Positions 12,545-24,160 are shown, numbered from the stretch's first letter. The stretch is DNA of 64,000 bases from Ceratothoa steindachneri (GCA_963969495.1 OZ018328.1:3463886-3527885); one strand, 5' to 3'. Made by a program: numbers and translations. The notes: generated from the letters alone by a model not told the origin.

Positions 12545-12870
12545 TGCAGCAGCTTCAATAGGAGTTCCTGCACCCCCCAGTGTTATCGTTCTCGATATTC
12601 GGGGGGATGGGGTTCGTTCGAGCTACGCCCGACACATAAGTTTTTGCCGTTTCGAGGGTTGCCGCGGATCTAGCGACGTCAGTATAACTTTGCTCTGATC
12701 TTCGACTCCCCTCCTTTAGCCCTGCCCGAGTCTTTTCGGCAACCACCCTGTCCGAATTGGGTGGTACTGGTCTCTTGCATCAGTTCAGCGGCAATACTGT
12801 CCGCCATGAGAGATCCTCTAATGTCGGTCCCATTCCCTGGAGGTGATCTGGAGATGACACGTCTCCTGAG
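12545..12870 (-). pseudogene. Possible retroelement ORF1/gag-like fragment
   Basis: The minus strand reads, with one frameshift in a GG pair near 12750, a continuous hydrophilic peptide: DELRRRVISRSPPGNG, MADSIAAELMQETS, then SYTDVARSAATLETAK. The style (SYTDVAR, basic and Ser/Thr-rich) resembles N-termini of LINE ORF1 or gag proteins, but I cannot place it in a family. It may be chance. Confidence 0.25.
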
Positions 12871-13032
12871 TTCGTCAGAGTAGGAGAAATAGAGTGATAG
12901 AATAGTGAAGGTAATGACTATACGAGAGATGTGGAGGAGGAAGGAGAGAAGGAGGGTAAGAATGTGAGAAAGAGTGGAGGAACGAAGGAAGGCGGGTAAG
13001 ATATATAGCGCACATGGAGAATACTTTGGGAA

Positions 13033-13075
13033 GAAGAGAGAGAGAGAGAGAGAGAGCGTGTGTGTGTGTGTGTGT
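13033..13075. repeat. (GA)n-(GT)n microsatellite
   Basis: Short GA tract passing into GT, the same arrangement as at 4246-4344. Confidence 0.9.
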
Positions 13076-13209
13076 TAGATCTACATATGTGCATGTACAC
13101 ACATACGCACGTGTACCTCGATATAGATACCAATTTGGCGACGGTATCTTTGTGTAAAAATTTTGAGCGGGAAGGAATGGGGAAAATGAGAATGACCGGA
13201 AGAGGGAGA

Positions 13210-13978
13210 TAGTGAGACGGAGTGAGAAGGAAAAAGAAGAAATCTTGTGGGAAATAGAAAGAGAGAAAACGACAGAAATGAAGAAACAGAGAGAAACATG
13301 GAAAATGTTAGAAGAAAAACAGAGGGAAAGGCGGGAAGGGGCGAAAGGACGAGATATAGCGAGCACAGAAGGAGATGGAGAAAAGAGCGAGAAAGATGGG
13401 CATGTTATCATAGAAAGAGAGAGAGAGAAAAAAAGAGAGTGAAAAGAGAGAAGATGAGAGAGAGAGAGAGAAAAGCGAGAGAAAGTAAGAGAAAAAGCGC
13501 CATAGAGTAAGAAAAAGAAAGACAGGAGAATGGAAAGAAAGAAAAACAAAAAAACAGGAGAATGGAACGAAAGAAAAAGAAAGAGAGGAGAATGGCAATA
13601 AATAAAAAGAAAAAGAGGAGAATTGAAAGAAATAAATAAAAGAAAGAGATGAGAATGAAAAGAAAGTAGAATATAGGAGAATGGAAAGGGAGAAAGAAAG
13701 AGAAATAAAAAGAAAGACAGGAGAATGGAAAGAAAGAAAGAAAAAAGACAGGAGAATGGAAAGAAAGGAAAAAAGAAAGAGAGGAGAATGGAAAAAGAAA
13801 TAAAAGAAAAATAAAACAGGAAATTGAAAGAAAGAAATAAAAAGAAAGAGATGAGAATGGAAAGAAAGAAAGAAAAAGATAGGAGAATGGAAAGGAAGAA
13901 AGAAAGAGAAAGGAAAAGAAAGACAGGAGAATGGAAAGAAAGACAGGAGATTGGAAAGAGGGAAAAAGAAAGACTTAG
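13210..13978. repeat. Purine-rich minisatellite (GGAGAATGGAAAGAAAG-type)
   Basis: About 770 bp of almost pure purine on the plus strand. The part from 13520 repeats an irregular unit of about 25-35 bp containing ACAGGAGAATGGAAAGAAAG, separated by variable GAAA runs. The same unit occurs at 18683-19191 and 24161-24660. Long Phe/Ser/Leu readings on the minus strand come from this composition and are not genes. Confidence 0.92.
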
Positions 13979-14640
13979 TCCCAATGCCTAAGCTTGAAAG
14001 GTGCGGAAACCAACGTATTAGGTTTGTTAACAAAAAGGGAAGTGGCTGAAGGCCAAGAAAAGGGGTAACCGATAAATTAGAGTAAGGTCTTTTGAAAAGA
14101 TACAGGGGGTCTTTTCAGGAGAGATTCTATAAGCAATGTCAGCTCAGAGATTCCTCGTTAGTTCAGAATTTGAAATGGTACATGAAACGGGGAAGAGCTG
14201 AAATGAGGGAAATTTTGAAGGACAAGGTCCGTTCTCCCGGGAATGAGAAATTGTATACTTACACTGAATAGCTTCGGAATTGAGATCTTACCATTGAAAC
14301 CCCTGGACCGTATTTTGAAGGGAGGAAACGGAATGAGTCGTGAGTCTTGAGGGCAGATGTTGGCGCGCCGAAATCAAGGAGAATTGTGCTGGGACAATGT
14401 CGAAAGCAGGAAAGATCCCAGGGTGGGTGGAAGCGAAACTTCATTCCTCCGCGTCTTAGCTGGTTTCGGATCGCTCAAATACCTAAAAGAGGGAGGTAGG
14501 GGCAACAAGATTAGCACATGTGGGAGAGCCCGGAAAATGCATGGTCCATTTTTCGTACAGCCTTCCCACACACAGAAGAAAACTTTGAAAGTTTTCGAAA
14601 TTTAGAAGTTTACTAAAACTCAAGAGCATTGGAGAGTAAT
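13979..14640. other. No gene recognised
   Basis: Mixed-composition sequence between the purine minisatellite and the minisatellite at 14645. It could be the downstream (3') part or LTR of the BEL/Pao remnant that follows on the minus strand, but I see no LTR ends. Confidence 0.4.
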
Positions 14641-14644
14641 TGCT

Positions 14645-14872
14645 TTGAAGTATTTGAAAGGGGAGTGAACATTTGAAAGGGGTGCGCGCGTTTAATAGGG
14701 GGACGCGTGTTTGAAAAGGGAGCAAAAATTTGAAAGGGGAGCGTGCGTTTGATAAGGGAAGCGTTTGAAAGGGGAGCAAGCATTTGAAAGGGGAGTAAGC
14801 ATTTGAAAGGGGAGCATGCGTTTGAAAGGGGAGCAAGCACTTGAAAGGGAAGCGCGCGTTTGAAAGGGGGGT
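14645..14872. repeat. TTTGAAAGGGGAGC minisatellite
   Basis: About ten imperfect copies of a 20-24 bp unit with the constant core TTTGAAAGGGGAGC and a variable GC-rich spacer (AAGCA, GTGCG, GCGCG). It lies immediately downstream (minus strand) of the BEL/Pao pol remnant. The minus strand reads an open repetitive peptide (PFKCLLPFQT-like), which is a by-product of the repeat. Confidence 0.9.
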
Positions 14873-14894
14873 GTCTGATTTCAAGTTGGTATTC

Positions 14895-16030
14895 TTAGTC
14901 TTGAAGTTCCTTCATTTTATGCTTTGCTCGCAAGGCGGCTAGCCTTTGAGGGAGGGGAGGGGTGTTAATTTCAGCAACCGAGTTGCTTCTGGTTGAAGCT
15001 CTTATCTTAAATTTCCCATATGTAGAGGCATTTTCCTTACCTTCCAAATCGCTGGAGGCTGGATTGGGGCCTGTCGACCCAGAATGGGTAATAGAGAGCT
15101 CGAGTGGGTAGAGCAATTTTATGGGGTACCGTAAAACCTGACCATCCCCTCTCCTTAGGGTAATGACTCGGACCCTGTTGTTTTCACTTAGGATTAGCTC
15201 GAGGAGGCGACCCATCTGCCAGAAGGGACGGACCTTGGATGGACTGAAAACTAAAACTACGTCTCCCACCTTCACGCGATTAACCCAAGAACTTTGAAAA
15301 ATGTGTCGGCTGTGCTCTCGAAAGCTTAGTAGATATGAGTAATACCACATTTCCCGAAAAGCTTCGAACTTTTTTATAAGGTGCGAGAGGGACTTGTTTA
15401 ATTCCTCGTGAGGGTTAATTCCGGGTTCCCGTAGAGTGTCGTCCTGTTCAAAGAGTTATAAAGGAAGATTAGAGTTTGAGTGGAGTTTGAGGAGGGAATT
15501 GGGCGACAGAGGTATGAGGTATTTCTTGGACGAATGGTATGTGAGGTGGCGGAAATTGACGGGATTTTGAATGGATGAAATCAGAGTAAGTAATTCGAAA
15601 TAGTCTCACGTGGACCGTCCTATTGTCTTGTAGAGGCACGATTTTACCACTCTAATCAAACGCTCCCACGAAGTCCCAAACCAGGGACTAAAAATTGCAA
15701 TCGTTAGGTGTTTGATGTTGTTGGCGAGCATGTGATTTTCAAACTCATTAGAGAGCAAAGCATCGGACAAAAATTTACCTCCCAGTTCGAAAGTTTTGGC
15801 ATTATCGCTATAAACAAAATCTGGGACTCCATGGAGGTTTGAGAAACGTTGAAAGGCTTTGATAAATTGGGGTGTAGACATGGAGTGTAACAATTCGAGG
15901 TGCACTGCGCATACGTTCAGGCAAGTGAAAATTAGTTGTTACATTTTAGTGGTGAGACCATTTTGCTTAACAAAAAGGTGACCGGTAAAATCCACTCCAG
16001 TATGTCTCAAGTTTAGTTTAAGGGAAAGCA
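14895..16030 (-). pseudogene. BEL/Pao LTR-retrotransposon pol remnant: integrase and DUF5641
   Basis: Read on the minus strand, 16030-15606 is an integrase core: TGVDFTGHLFVKQNG (first catalytic Asp), an in-frame stop, FTCLNVCAVHLELLHSM, VPDFVYSDNAKTF (second Asp) and SPWFGTSWERLIRVVK (Glu). 15350-14895 is the C-terminal domain typical of BEL/Pao pol (WVNRVKVGDVVLVFSPSK, MGRLLELI, RVITLRRGDGQVLRYPIKLLYPLE), known as DUF5641. The 15350-15606 linker is frame-broken. No RT, protease or gag is visible upstream, so only the 3' end of pol survives. Confidence 0.83.
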
Positions 16031-16385
16031 AGGTGACAACCACCCAATCCTAATGGATTCTTAATGGCAGAAGTATTAAAACGGGGTCGCCCGAAAAAAG
16101 TTATAAGAGGCGTGGAAAACACTGAATAAAAATCGGGAAAAGCAAATGATTAGAAGAAAACAGCACAACAAACACAGACGCACACTTAAATTACAGGCAT
16201 ACAACACACATTATAAAAACAAGGGCGGCTGGGGACAAGAAACAAATGACATGCATCAGCCGCACGGGAGGGCGCAAGATAAAAGATAAAACAATAAACC
16301 TAAACACAAAAAGGAAAGAATTTATAAAAGGGATAAAACCCCACATCGTGATAGAAATGTAAGCAGGAATGATATCCGAAGGGAG
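16031..16385. other. No gene recognised
   Basis: A-rich sequence between the integrase remnant and the inverted repeat. No ORF or repeat family recognised. Confidence 0.4.
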
Positions 16386-16476
16386 TCTGTAGGGGTGCGA
16401 AAATGAATGAGAGAAAAAATCATTCCAACTCGATAATATAAATAGCCCATTAAATTACCAACTCAGGGCGGACTAA

Positions 16477-16536
16477 GCCGTGGCGTAATGGATAAAGCAT
16501 TGGCGTTTAAATCTACCGGTACCGCGTTCGAAACTC
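16477..16536 (+). repeat. tRNA-derived SINE head (A and B boxes)
   Basis: GTGGCGTAATGGATAAAGC matches a pol III A box (TGGCnnAnTGG) and CGTTCGAAACTC, about 35 bp later, matches a B box. There is no intact acceptor-stem closure or CCA context, so it is SINE-like rather than a working tRNA gene. Confidence 0.6.
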
Positions 16537-17013
16537 AAGAGTCCACAACCTTTCATGAAGAAATCTCAAGAAGAAAACGGAAATCCGCCAGTTATGGGGA
16601 GAAGGGGGCATATCCTTATTATAATATTTATTTATTTATCCATATTCTTAATCTTGATTTTCTCTTTTATCGAATCTATATACTTATTCTTCTTGGGGGA
16701 AATTCCTTATTTCTTTAAGTTGGCCCTTCAAACATTTTTCTCTCATTTGACTTATGTATTCTTGTTGGCTGGGTTGATTCTTGATCTTCATATCCTTCCT
16801 CTCTTTATGTATCTTCATTTTATTCCATTTTATCTTTAGTTGATTATTTCTTCTTGCTTCTTGATGAGTTAGTCCTTGAAGTCGTTTTATTCCGTTTTTC
16901 TTTCTTGAGGCGATCCATTTAACTTGAGTCTTCTTGATGAGTTGGTCCTTTGAGCGTTTTCCTTGACTTCCGTTTTCTTCGTGAGATTTCTTCATAAAAG
17001 GTTGTGGACTTTT

Positions 17014-17073
17014 GAGTTTCAAACGCGGTACCGGTAGATTTAAACGCCAACACTCTAGCCATTACGCCACGGC
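17014..17073 (-). repeat. tRNA-derived SINE head, opposite strand copy
   Basis: The minus strand carries the same unit with a few substitutions: GTGGCGTAATGGCTAGAG as A box and CGTTTGAAACTC as B box, where the T reduces the match. It is the partner of the unit at 16477-16536 in the inverted repeat. Confidence 0.55.
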
Positions 17074-17214
17074 TTAGTCCACTATGAGTTAGTAATTTTA
17101 TCGTCTATTTATATTATCGAGTTGGAAGGAATTTTTCTCTGATACATTTTCGCACCCCTACAAGTCCTCTAATAAAATAAGCGAAGTCAAGCAGGGAAGG
17201 CGACGCCAGGAATG

Positions 17215-17605
17215 GAAGGAAAGCAAAAGGGACAACCAGGGGCAATTCGACCTCCACCCGAAACTAAATAGCCATTGGTGAACGCGTGTGCCTAATTTGC
17301 AACCGACAAAGAGCAACCTCCCAAGACCGGAGTCACTGAGGGCTAGAGGACCAGGGACGGGCAGAGCGTTTAATAAGGGACAGCTTAGAAGGAGGAAGGG
17401 GGGGGGGGGGCGAATTCTACTCTCTCGGCCACAAACAAATGATATATGTCTTGATTACGGGGTAGGAATCCCTAAAGGGTATGAGGGCGGCATCCGGCAC
17501 CTCGAGGGCAGCCGAGCGGGCCAGCCGATTGGTTGCCTCGTTGCCCGGGACCCCAACATGAGCCAAAGCTCAACAGAACGCCACTATGTAAGTACAGTAC
17601 TCTCT
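17215..17605 (-). pseudogene. RNase H-bearing LINE remnant, C-terminal end
   Basis: The minus strand reads HVGVPGNEATNRLAR and SAALEVPDAALIPYP, the C-terminal signature of the RNase H domain found in I/R1/Jockey-type LINEs. After a gap with a poly-C run (17399-17411) come LCRLQIRHTR and, in a shifted frame, GYLVSGGGRIAPGCPFC, which matches the short Cys-containing motif that follows RNase H in those elements. Frames are broken and the RT part is absent. It is a distinct LINE group from its CR1/L2 neighbours. Confidence 0.62.
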
Positions 17606-17689
17606 TCTCCCGCAGGATTCGCATACTAGTGATGAAGATAATATAATTATAGGACAGACAGAAAAAGAAAATTCGCATTCACTCCATGC

Positions 17690-18682
17690 AGGGAGGCGTC
17701 GCTGCCATCTTTTTATTGCTCCTTTCATTTTATTTTATTCCCAACTCCTTATTTCGGATGACGTTTTGTTCTATGCTCCTACTACCTTATATTTACACTA
17801 TTGAAGTACTCATCAAGTCGGTTCTTGAACATATTAATCGACGTGCTTTCTACTACACGGTTGGGCAAGCTATTCCACGTTTGCGTGATTTTAAACGTGA
17901 AGTAATTTTGAGCTATAGTAAGTTAAATCGCTTGTTCACTAATTTCAAACCATTTTGGCGTGTGTTGGCCCATTCGTCAATCTCGAACAATAGTCTGTAA
18001 TCAATATTAGTAAAACCTTTTAAGATTTTGAATACTTCGATCAATTTTCCACCCAATCGTATACTTTCATGTGATAGCAAGTTTAATGAGCGGAGCCTAT
18101 ATTCGTACGGTTTGTTTCGAATTCCAGGAACTAGTTTAGTAGCTCGACGTTGTACTCTTTCTAACTGCGCTATATCCTTGTTTAGGGAGGGACACCAAAA
18201 TTGAACCGCGTATTCGAGGTGTGGGCGCACGAGCGCTTTGTATAGTGGTAGGATTATATCTTTCGATTTGAAAGTAAACTTCCGAGCAATATATCCTAGC
18301 ATTCGGTTTGCTTTTTACAAGCTTCTGCGCATTGCTTTGATACTTTGAGGTCCTCCGAGATTAAAATCCGCAGGTCTTTTTCTAAGTTAACGGATTCGAG
18401 GATCTGGCCGTTCATATGGTATTCTACTTTTAAGTTATGACATCCTAAATGCATGACCTTGCATTTACCTATGTTGTAACCCATCTGCCATTTATCCGCC
18501 CATTCCACAATTATATTAAGGTCCCTTTGCATTTGCTCTACATCGGGTCTCGCAAGGGCACGGCTTCCTAGCTTTGAGTCATCCGCAAATTTAGAGATCC
18601 TACTAAACACTCCATTATCCAAGTCATTAATGTAAACAATAAATAAGAATGGGCCCAGCACTGACCCCTGTGGTACCTCGCT
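17690..18682 (-). mobile_element. LINE family 2, 5'-truncated copy (RT C-terminal half)
   Basis: Minus-strand RT fragment closely matching 10990-11883. It begins at the GVPQGS box (VPQGSVLGPFLF at about 18675), then SKFADDSKLGSRA (catalytic box present), WADKWQMGYNIGKCKVMHLGCHN and LEKDLRIL. A frameshift near 18300 precedes MLGYIARKFTFKSKDI and RPHLEYAVQFW. A second break near 17913 precedes YFTFKITQTWNSLPNRVV and the end near 17780. The 5' truncation point falls on the purine minisatellite at 18683. Confidence 0.85.
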
Positions 18683-19191
18683 GGAGAAAGAAAGAATGAA
18701 AGAGAGAAAAAGAAAGACAGGAGAATAAAAGAAAGAGAGGAAAATGGAAAGAAAAGGAAAGACAGGAGTATAGAAAGAAAGATAGAAAACGAAAGACATG
18801 ACAATGGCAAGGAAGAAAGACAATAGAGTGGAAAAAGAAATAAGAAAGAAAAAGAAAAAGAAAAAGAAAGAGAGAGAGAAGAGAGAGAAAGAAAAAAGAG
18901 AAAAAGAGAAAGAAAGAAAGAAAAGAGAGAGAAATAACAAAAATAATAAGAAAAATAAAGAAAGACAGGAGAATGGAAACAAAGAAAGACAGAAGAATAT
19001 AAAGAGAAAGAAAGAAAGAACAAGGAAGACAAGATAATGGAAATAAATAAAGAATAAAGAAGGATAGGAGAATGGAAACACAGATGGACAGAAGAATCGA
19101 AAGAGAGACAGAAAGAAAAAGAAAGACAGGGGAATGGAAACAAAGAAAAAGGAAGACAGAAGAATGGAAAGAAAGAAAGAAAAATAAAGAC
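18683..19191. repeat. Purine-rich minisatellite, left half
   Basis: Same ACAGGAGAATGGAAAGAAAG-type repeat as 13210-13978. Its right edge is the 5' end of the LINE at 19193; the array resumes at 24161 after that LINE. Phe/Ser/Leu-rich minus-strand readings are composition artefacts. Confidence 0.92.
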
Positions 19192-19676
19192 AGTTGCGCA
19201 GTATAATGTCGTAGAGTGAAGGTGTGCTGCCCGGTCCCGTTTATCAATCTTTGTTTTCATCAACAAACAGTGATATTGCTTATTTATCGAATAAAAGTGA
19301 ATACTAGTGTTTTTAAACTGCATTGAATACTAAAAATTATAAATCTACGTATGTAAGTTAATTTATTTGGACATATAAAGTGATATTACCGCATTACGTC
19401 GAAAATTCCCATATTCCCACTGATTCTGTTTTGAAAGCCATTAGGCCTAAACTCAACTGAGTGATTAGAAGTGCAGCGCTGCCACATCCCTCTTGTTTAA
19501 CTAATCTCTTCACTCTTTGAATTAATAAATTAAAACAATCACTCATCAATCAAAACCTAACAACCTTCAAAGTAAAAATTTTAACAAATAAACATTACGG
19601 TTTCTCCCAGTAATTAAACAAACTCCCATAGCACATAAGCACTGTTGTCACATTTCTCCATTTATCCTTAGAAAGA

Positions 19677-20477
19677 ATGGCTCCTCCTACTCTCAGGAAG
19701 GCAGACAAAGAAAAAAATACTCCAATTACAAGAGGAACAACCGAATTAAACGAACCAGTTAATTTTAATGAACTGCAGACCCATATTTCCTCATCTACGC
19801 TATCAGGTGATGCCAAAGACATTATGAACGTTCTCTTTAAAAAAAATTTAATCATCTTTTGCCAAAAAAGAACAAAAAATCATCTCTCTCGAAAAATCTA
19901 ACGAAGAAATGAGATCAAAAATCGAAAAATTAGAAGAAAAGGTTGATTCTTCCGACGCTTATGAAGACGAGATACGATTATATTCTCCGGCAATATACCT
20001 GAAGCCACCAATAATGAAAACTGCAGCAATATCATCCGCGAACTTATTAAAGATAACTGCCACATACAAATGCAAGAAGCTGACATCTCTGTTGCTCATC
20101 TTCTAGGTCCCAAGCCTAAAGTACAAGGTCCCGACAAAAGAAACATAATTGTGAAGTTGCGCAGAAGTGATCTGAAGCGGGATATCTTCTCAGCATGCAA
20201 AGAATTCAAACCTTCATTCTATGTAAACGAACAACTGACTCCAGATCGCAACAAAATCTTTTTTGTCCTCCGCCAAGCTAAAAAGAAATTCTCCCCAAAG
20301 ACCGCAGGCTGTACTACCAGAGATGGATTCATCAACGTCTTCCTGCCATCACCCTCTGGTCGCCGTGACTTACGTATAGTTATCAATACCCGAGCTGCCC
20401 TCCAAAAATTTATGTCGGAACACCTCAATTCGACGCTTGCAGACTTTAATGGTGAGAATCTCTGGAACGATCAATAA
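19677..20477 (+). pseudogene. L2-like LINE ORF1: coiled coil and FP-like nucleic-acid-binding protein, frameshifted
   Basis: Starts MAPPTLRKADKEKN; frames at 19677-19901, 19909-20106 and 20070-20477 must be joined. The middle (MRSKIEKLEEKVDSSDAY) is coiled coil. The C-terminal part (ISVAHLLGPKP, RNIIVKLRRSDLKRDIF, FYVNEQLTPDRNKIFFVLRQAKKKF, INVFLPSPSGRRDL) has the RRM-like plus C-terminal domain layout of LINE ORF1 proteins related to the baculovirus FP-type fold. It should bind the element RNA. Two frameshifts inactivate it. Confidence 0.72.
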
Positions 20478-20699
20478 TAATACCTTCGGCGATATTACTG
20501 TTTTAGATGAAAAAAACAAAAACAAAAACCATGTTTTGAGCTATCATTCACTTACTTTTATTTCAATTGTATTACATACTTTATTCCTTTTTCTCTTATT
20601 AAAGTTATCATAAAAATAGTATTTTAACTGTTTATAAATATTTTATACGAAATTTCAATTTGTAACCTTTAATTTTTAAATTCCAATAGAACTACCTTT

Positions 20700-23671
20700 A
20701 TGTTTGAACAATGCGATCACTTCAATAATATCGATCCAGACATAAACCATTTTGATGAATTATATCCAAATTTTAAAGAAAATAACGTAAGAAACCAATA
20801 CTACGATTGTGATAAATTTAACACTACATTTTCAATTGAAAAAACAGACCTGTCCATTTTAAATCTTAACATTCGATCTTTGCACGCAAACATTGATGAA
20901 TTTTCAATATTTTTGTCAACACTTAATTATAAATTTTCCGTTTTTGCATTCACCGAGAGCTGGCTAACAAATAATAATAAATACCTTATCAGTGTCCCAA
21001 ACTATAGCTCTTTTCATTCACTACGCAACGTAAACAAGATAGGGGGAGGTATAAGCGTGTATATATCTGACAGACTCAATACTAAAAAAGTTGACAAAAT
21101 TAGTATTCCCATAACTATATTGAAACTTTATTTATCGAAGTAAAATCAAATGGTAAAACAATAATCATTGGAACCGTATATAGACCTCCTTCTGGTGACC
21201 CAAAGATGTTTATAGATAAGATTACTGAATTAATCAATTACTTCAATGTTACAAACTATGACGACATAATAATTACAGGAGATTTTAACTTTGATCTATT
21301 AAACTTTGAAAACCACGCATCAACTCAGTCCTTCCTCAATACTTTTTATTCTCATTCATTACTTCCAATTATAACAAAACCGACAAAAATAACCCAAAAC
21401 TCAGCAACACTAATTGACAATATTTTCAGAGTTCACCCCAAAAATTACTCTTCCGGTATTCTCCTTTGTGACATATCAGACTATCTTCCTATATTCATGA
21501 TCCAAAAGTCTTTTTTCAACTCGAACAATATTCATCAAAACCGTACAATAACCTACCGCATAATTAACGAAAATACCTTATCAAACTTCTATAACTATGT
21601 TCTAAATCAGAATCTATATGAAATTTCCTATATAAATAACATCGATTCTGCTACCGAAGAGTTAATTTCAAGGCTAGACGATGCTTTTAAACTTAATTGT
21701 CCTCTAAAATCTAAAACCATATCATATAAACACAAAACAAAACCTTGGATAACAAACGCAATTATAAATAACATCAAAAAACGTCAAAAAATACTTTTCT
21801 CTTTATAAGCTTAGTCAAATTCCAGAACACATATAAAAATTTTCGGAATCAAGTTACTAACCAAATTAAAATAGCCAAGAAAAATTATTACCATGAACGA
21901 TTTAATCAAACGAGAAACAATATAAAACAAACTTGGAAATTAATCAATTCTGTGATAAAACCTGAAATTACTAAAGGAACAAACCAAATTAAACAAATTA
22001 TCATTGACGGTAAACCAGTTGATGACAATAAGGAAAAAGCGAATGAATTCAATAAATCTTTTGTCAACGTAGGTAAAAAAATCTCAGACTCTTGCAAAAT
22101 AGTCGATAAATTTTTTATTTCGTATTTTAATGAGATTAATGTACCAAAGCGTAGCCGATATAAAAAAAATAATTAGTTCACTAAAAAATAAAAAATCAGG
22201 TATTAATTCAATCTCCACTAAAATTTTAAAATACATCTCTGATATAGTTGTTCCAATTTTAGCATCAATAATTAATAAATCATTTACGCAGAGTATATTC
22301 CCAAGTGTATTAAAAGTTGCTCGCGTAACACCGTTACCAAAGGCCGGGGACCTCACAAACGTCAGCAATTACCGCCCTATTTCATGGCTTACAATGTTCA
22401 GTAAAATATTTGAAAAAATAGCATTCAATAAACTTTATAAATTTCTGGAATCTAATTCACTGTTGTATAAACACCAATATGGTTTTAGACGTCAGAAATC
22501 AACGTTTCACGCGATAATTAACCACCTTCAATATTTATATGATAACATTGAAAAGGGCCACATTGTATTCTCAATTTTTCTCGATTTTAAAAATGCTTTC
22601 GATTGTGTCAACCATATTATTCTACTGTCAAAATTAGCTATGTACGGAATTAGAGGCAACTGTCAAAATTGGTTCAAATCATATTTAACTGAAAGAAAGC
22701 AATTTGTCTCCGTCAATGGTAATGACTCATCCCACCTTAAAATTACAACTGGGGTCCCACAAGGCTCCGTGCTAGGGCCACTGCTATTTTTAATCTATAT
22801 TAATGATATTGTTAAATCATCTTCTCTGTTTAAATTTATATTATTCGCGGATGATAGTGCCTTATCAACTCCCTTGCCATATGACAAACCGAGCAACATT
22901 GCATCTATAATAAATAAAGAACTCGAAAATGTCTTCATGTGGCTTAATGTTAATAAACTATCAATAAATGTAGATAAAACCAAATATATTCTTTTCTCTT
23001 ACAAAAAATCTATTGAATTGCCTCATATTAAAATGGGCGACGGAATAATCTATGAAACTACTCATATCAAATTCCTAGGCATCTTTATTGACAAAAATCT
23101 GAGTTTTAAACAACATATTACGCATATCTCAACAAAACTATCAAAATCGATTGAAATATTATATAAATTAAATAAGTTTCTTCCTAAATCTATTCTCCAC
23201 TCTTTATATATGACAATGGTGCAACCTTACTTGACATATGGAATAGAGAGTTGGTATGGAAAATATCAAAATTATCTCAATAAATTAGTCATATTACAGA
23301 AAAAAGCAATTCGAGCCATCCATCAACTTGACTACAAAGAGCACACTAATCGATATTTTAAAGAATCCAGAATTCTAAAATTAAATGATCTCTTTGTTTT
23401 TCAAACATCCTTATTCCTTTACAAAACAATAAAGTGTTCCTATAATAACTATATATTTAATATGTTACAAACAGCTGATAATACCCATAATCACCAAACC
23501 CGCAATAGAACAAAATTTATTTCACCCTTGTATTCAAAATCAAAATCACAATGTAGCTTTCTGCACAAATCTATCAAAATATGGAATGACTTGGACGACA
23601 ATATCAAATCCCAAACCAATTTAGCTCAATTCAAAAAAGCTCTTAAAAACAATATGATTTCGGCTTACTAA
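20700..23671 (+). pseudogene. L2-like LINE ORF2: endonuclease-reverse transcriptase, RT part open
   Basis: Endonuclease: LNLNIRSLHANIDEF, FTESWL, GGGISVYISD, a frameshift near 21110, then GTVYRPPSGD, ITGDFNFDLL and LIDNIF. The usual SDH is SDYLPI, so that catalytic His is lost. Breaks follow near 21808 and 22160. From 22142 the RT is one open frame to 23671: KSGINSIST, NYRPISWLTMFSKI, YGFRRQKST, LDFKNAFDCVNH, TGVPQGSVLGP, FILFADDSALS, then HIKFLGIFIDKNLSF and YGIESWYG. Catalytic FADD is intact. Confidence 0.88.
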
Positions 23672-24160
23672 ATTTCTATTCAGTTTTTGTTATTGTGTAT
23701 TTATTTGTTAATAAATACACTATTATACTGTGTACTATTACTTTGATTTATACATTATAAATATGTTATTATTTATATAAGACTGTTGACTATGTTAACT
23801 ACAGATCTTTTGAAATAATCGCTGGAAATAAAATAGTTTTTTAATTTATCTCAAAATTTAAATAATATAATTATTCGTTATTTGCAATCTTTACAATGGT
23901 TAGGTTCTCAAATGTATACTAAGTTGTTTATATTTTTATAAACATGAAGGGATTTTATTCTTGATAATTTCATGCTTAGTCTTAAGTTTTAAGTTTCTGC
24001 CCTAAAAGTCACTGACTTATTTTGGGCCCATATCTAATCTTTGCATGTATATACATATATACGAGTATGAATAAGTACTTATTGTAACTTATCATCTAGA
24101 TTTAAAATGTAATATGTTTATACTGTACATTGGATTAATATGGAATAAATAAATAAATAA

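Larger units (their letters stand above)
16391..17163. repeat. Large inverted repeat (foldback) with two tRNA-like units
   Basis: Arm 16391-16580 pairs with the reverse complement of 16985-17163 over about 180 bp with scattered mismatches. Both arms start TAGGGGTGCGAAAATG, contain a tRNA-like segment and end near AAGAAATCTC..GAAGAAAACGGAA. The 400-bp centre is not inverted and has no gene. It is best read as two copies of one SINE-like repeat inserted head to head; a single foldback element is the alternative. Confidence 0.85.
19193..24160 (+). mobile_element. AT-rich L2-like LINE (Crack/Daphne-like), near full length
   Basis: About 5 kb on the plus strand: 5' UTR (19193-19676), ORF1 (19677-20477), ORF2 (20700-23671), a roughly 470-bp 3' UTR and an (AAAT)n tail (24146-24160). 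It is much more AT-rich than the other LINEs here and its RT is only distantly related to theirs. Both ends lie in the purine minisatellite. AATAAAGA occurs on both sides and may be the target duplication, though the tail makes that ambiguous. I assign the clade by protein style only. Confidence 0.82.

Noticed and set aside
12875..14033. Very long Phe/Ser/Leu-rich minus-strand frames (also 18296-19323, 24092-24941, 32282-33071)
   Set aside because: They come from purine-rich minisatellite read on the pyrimidine strand; low complexity, several frames open at once, no domain. Only the RT or transposase ends of these frames are real.
14483..14884. Minus-strand 133-codon repetitive protein (PFKCLLPFQT type)
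   Set aside because: By-product of the TTTGAAAGGGGAGC minisatellite; no start context or conserved domain.
16477..16536. Functional tRNA gene
   Set aside because: A and B boxes are present but the stems do not close into a full cloverleaf and it is duplicated in an inverted repeat; SINE head is more likely.
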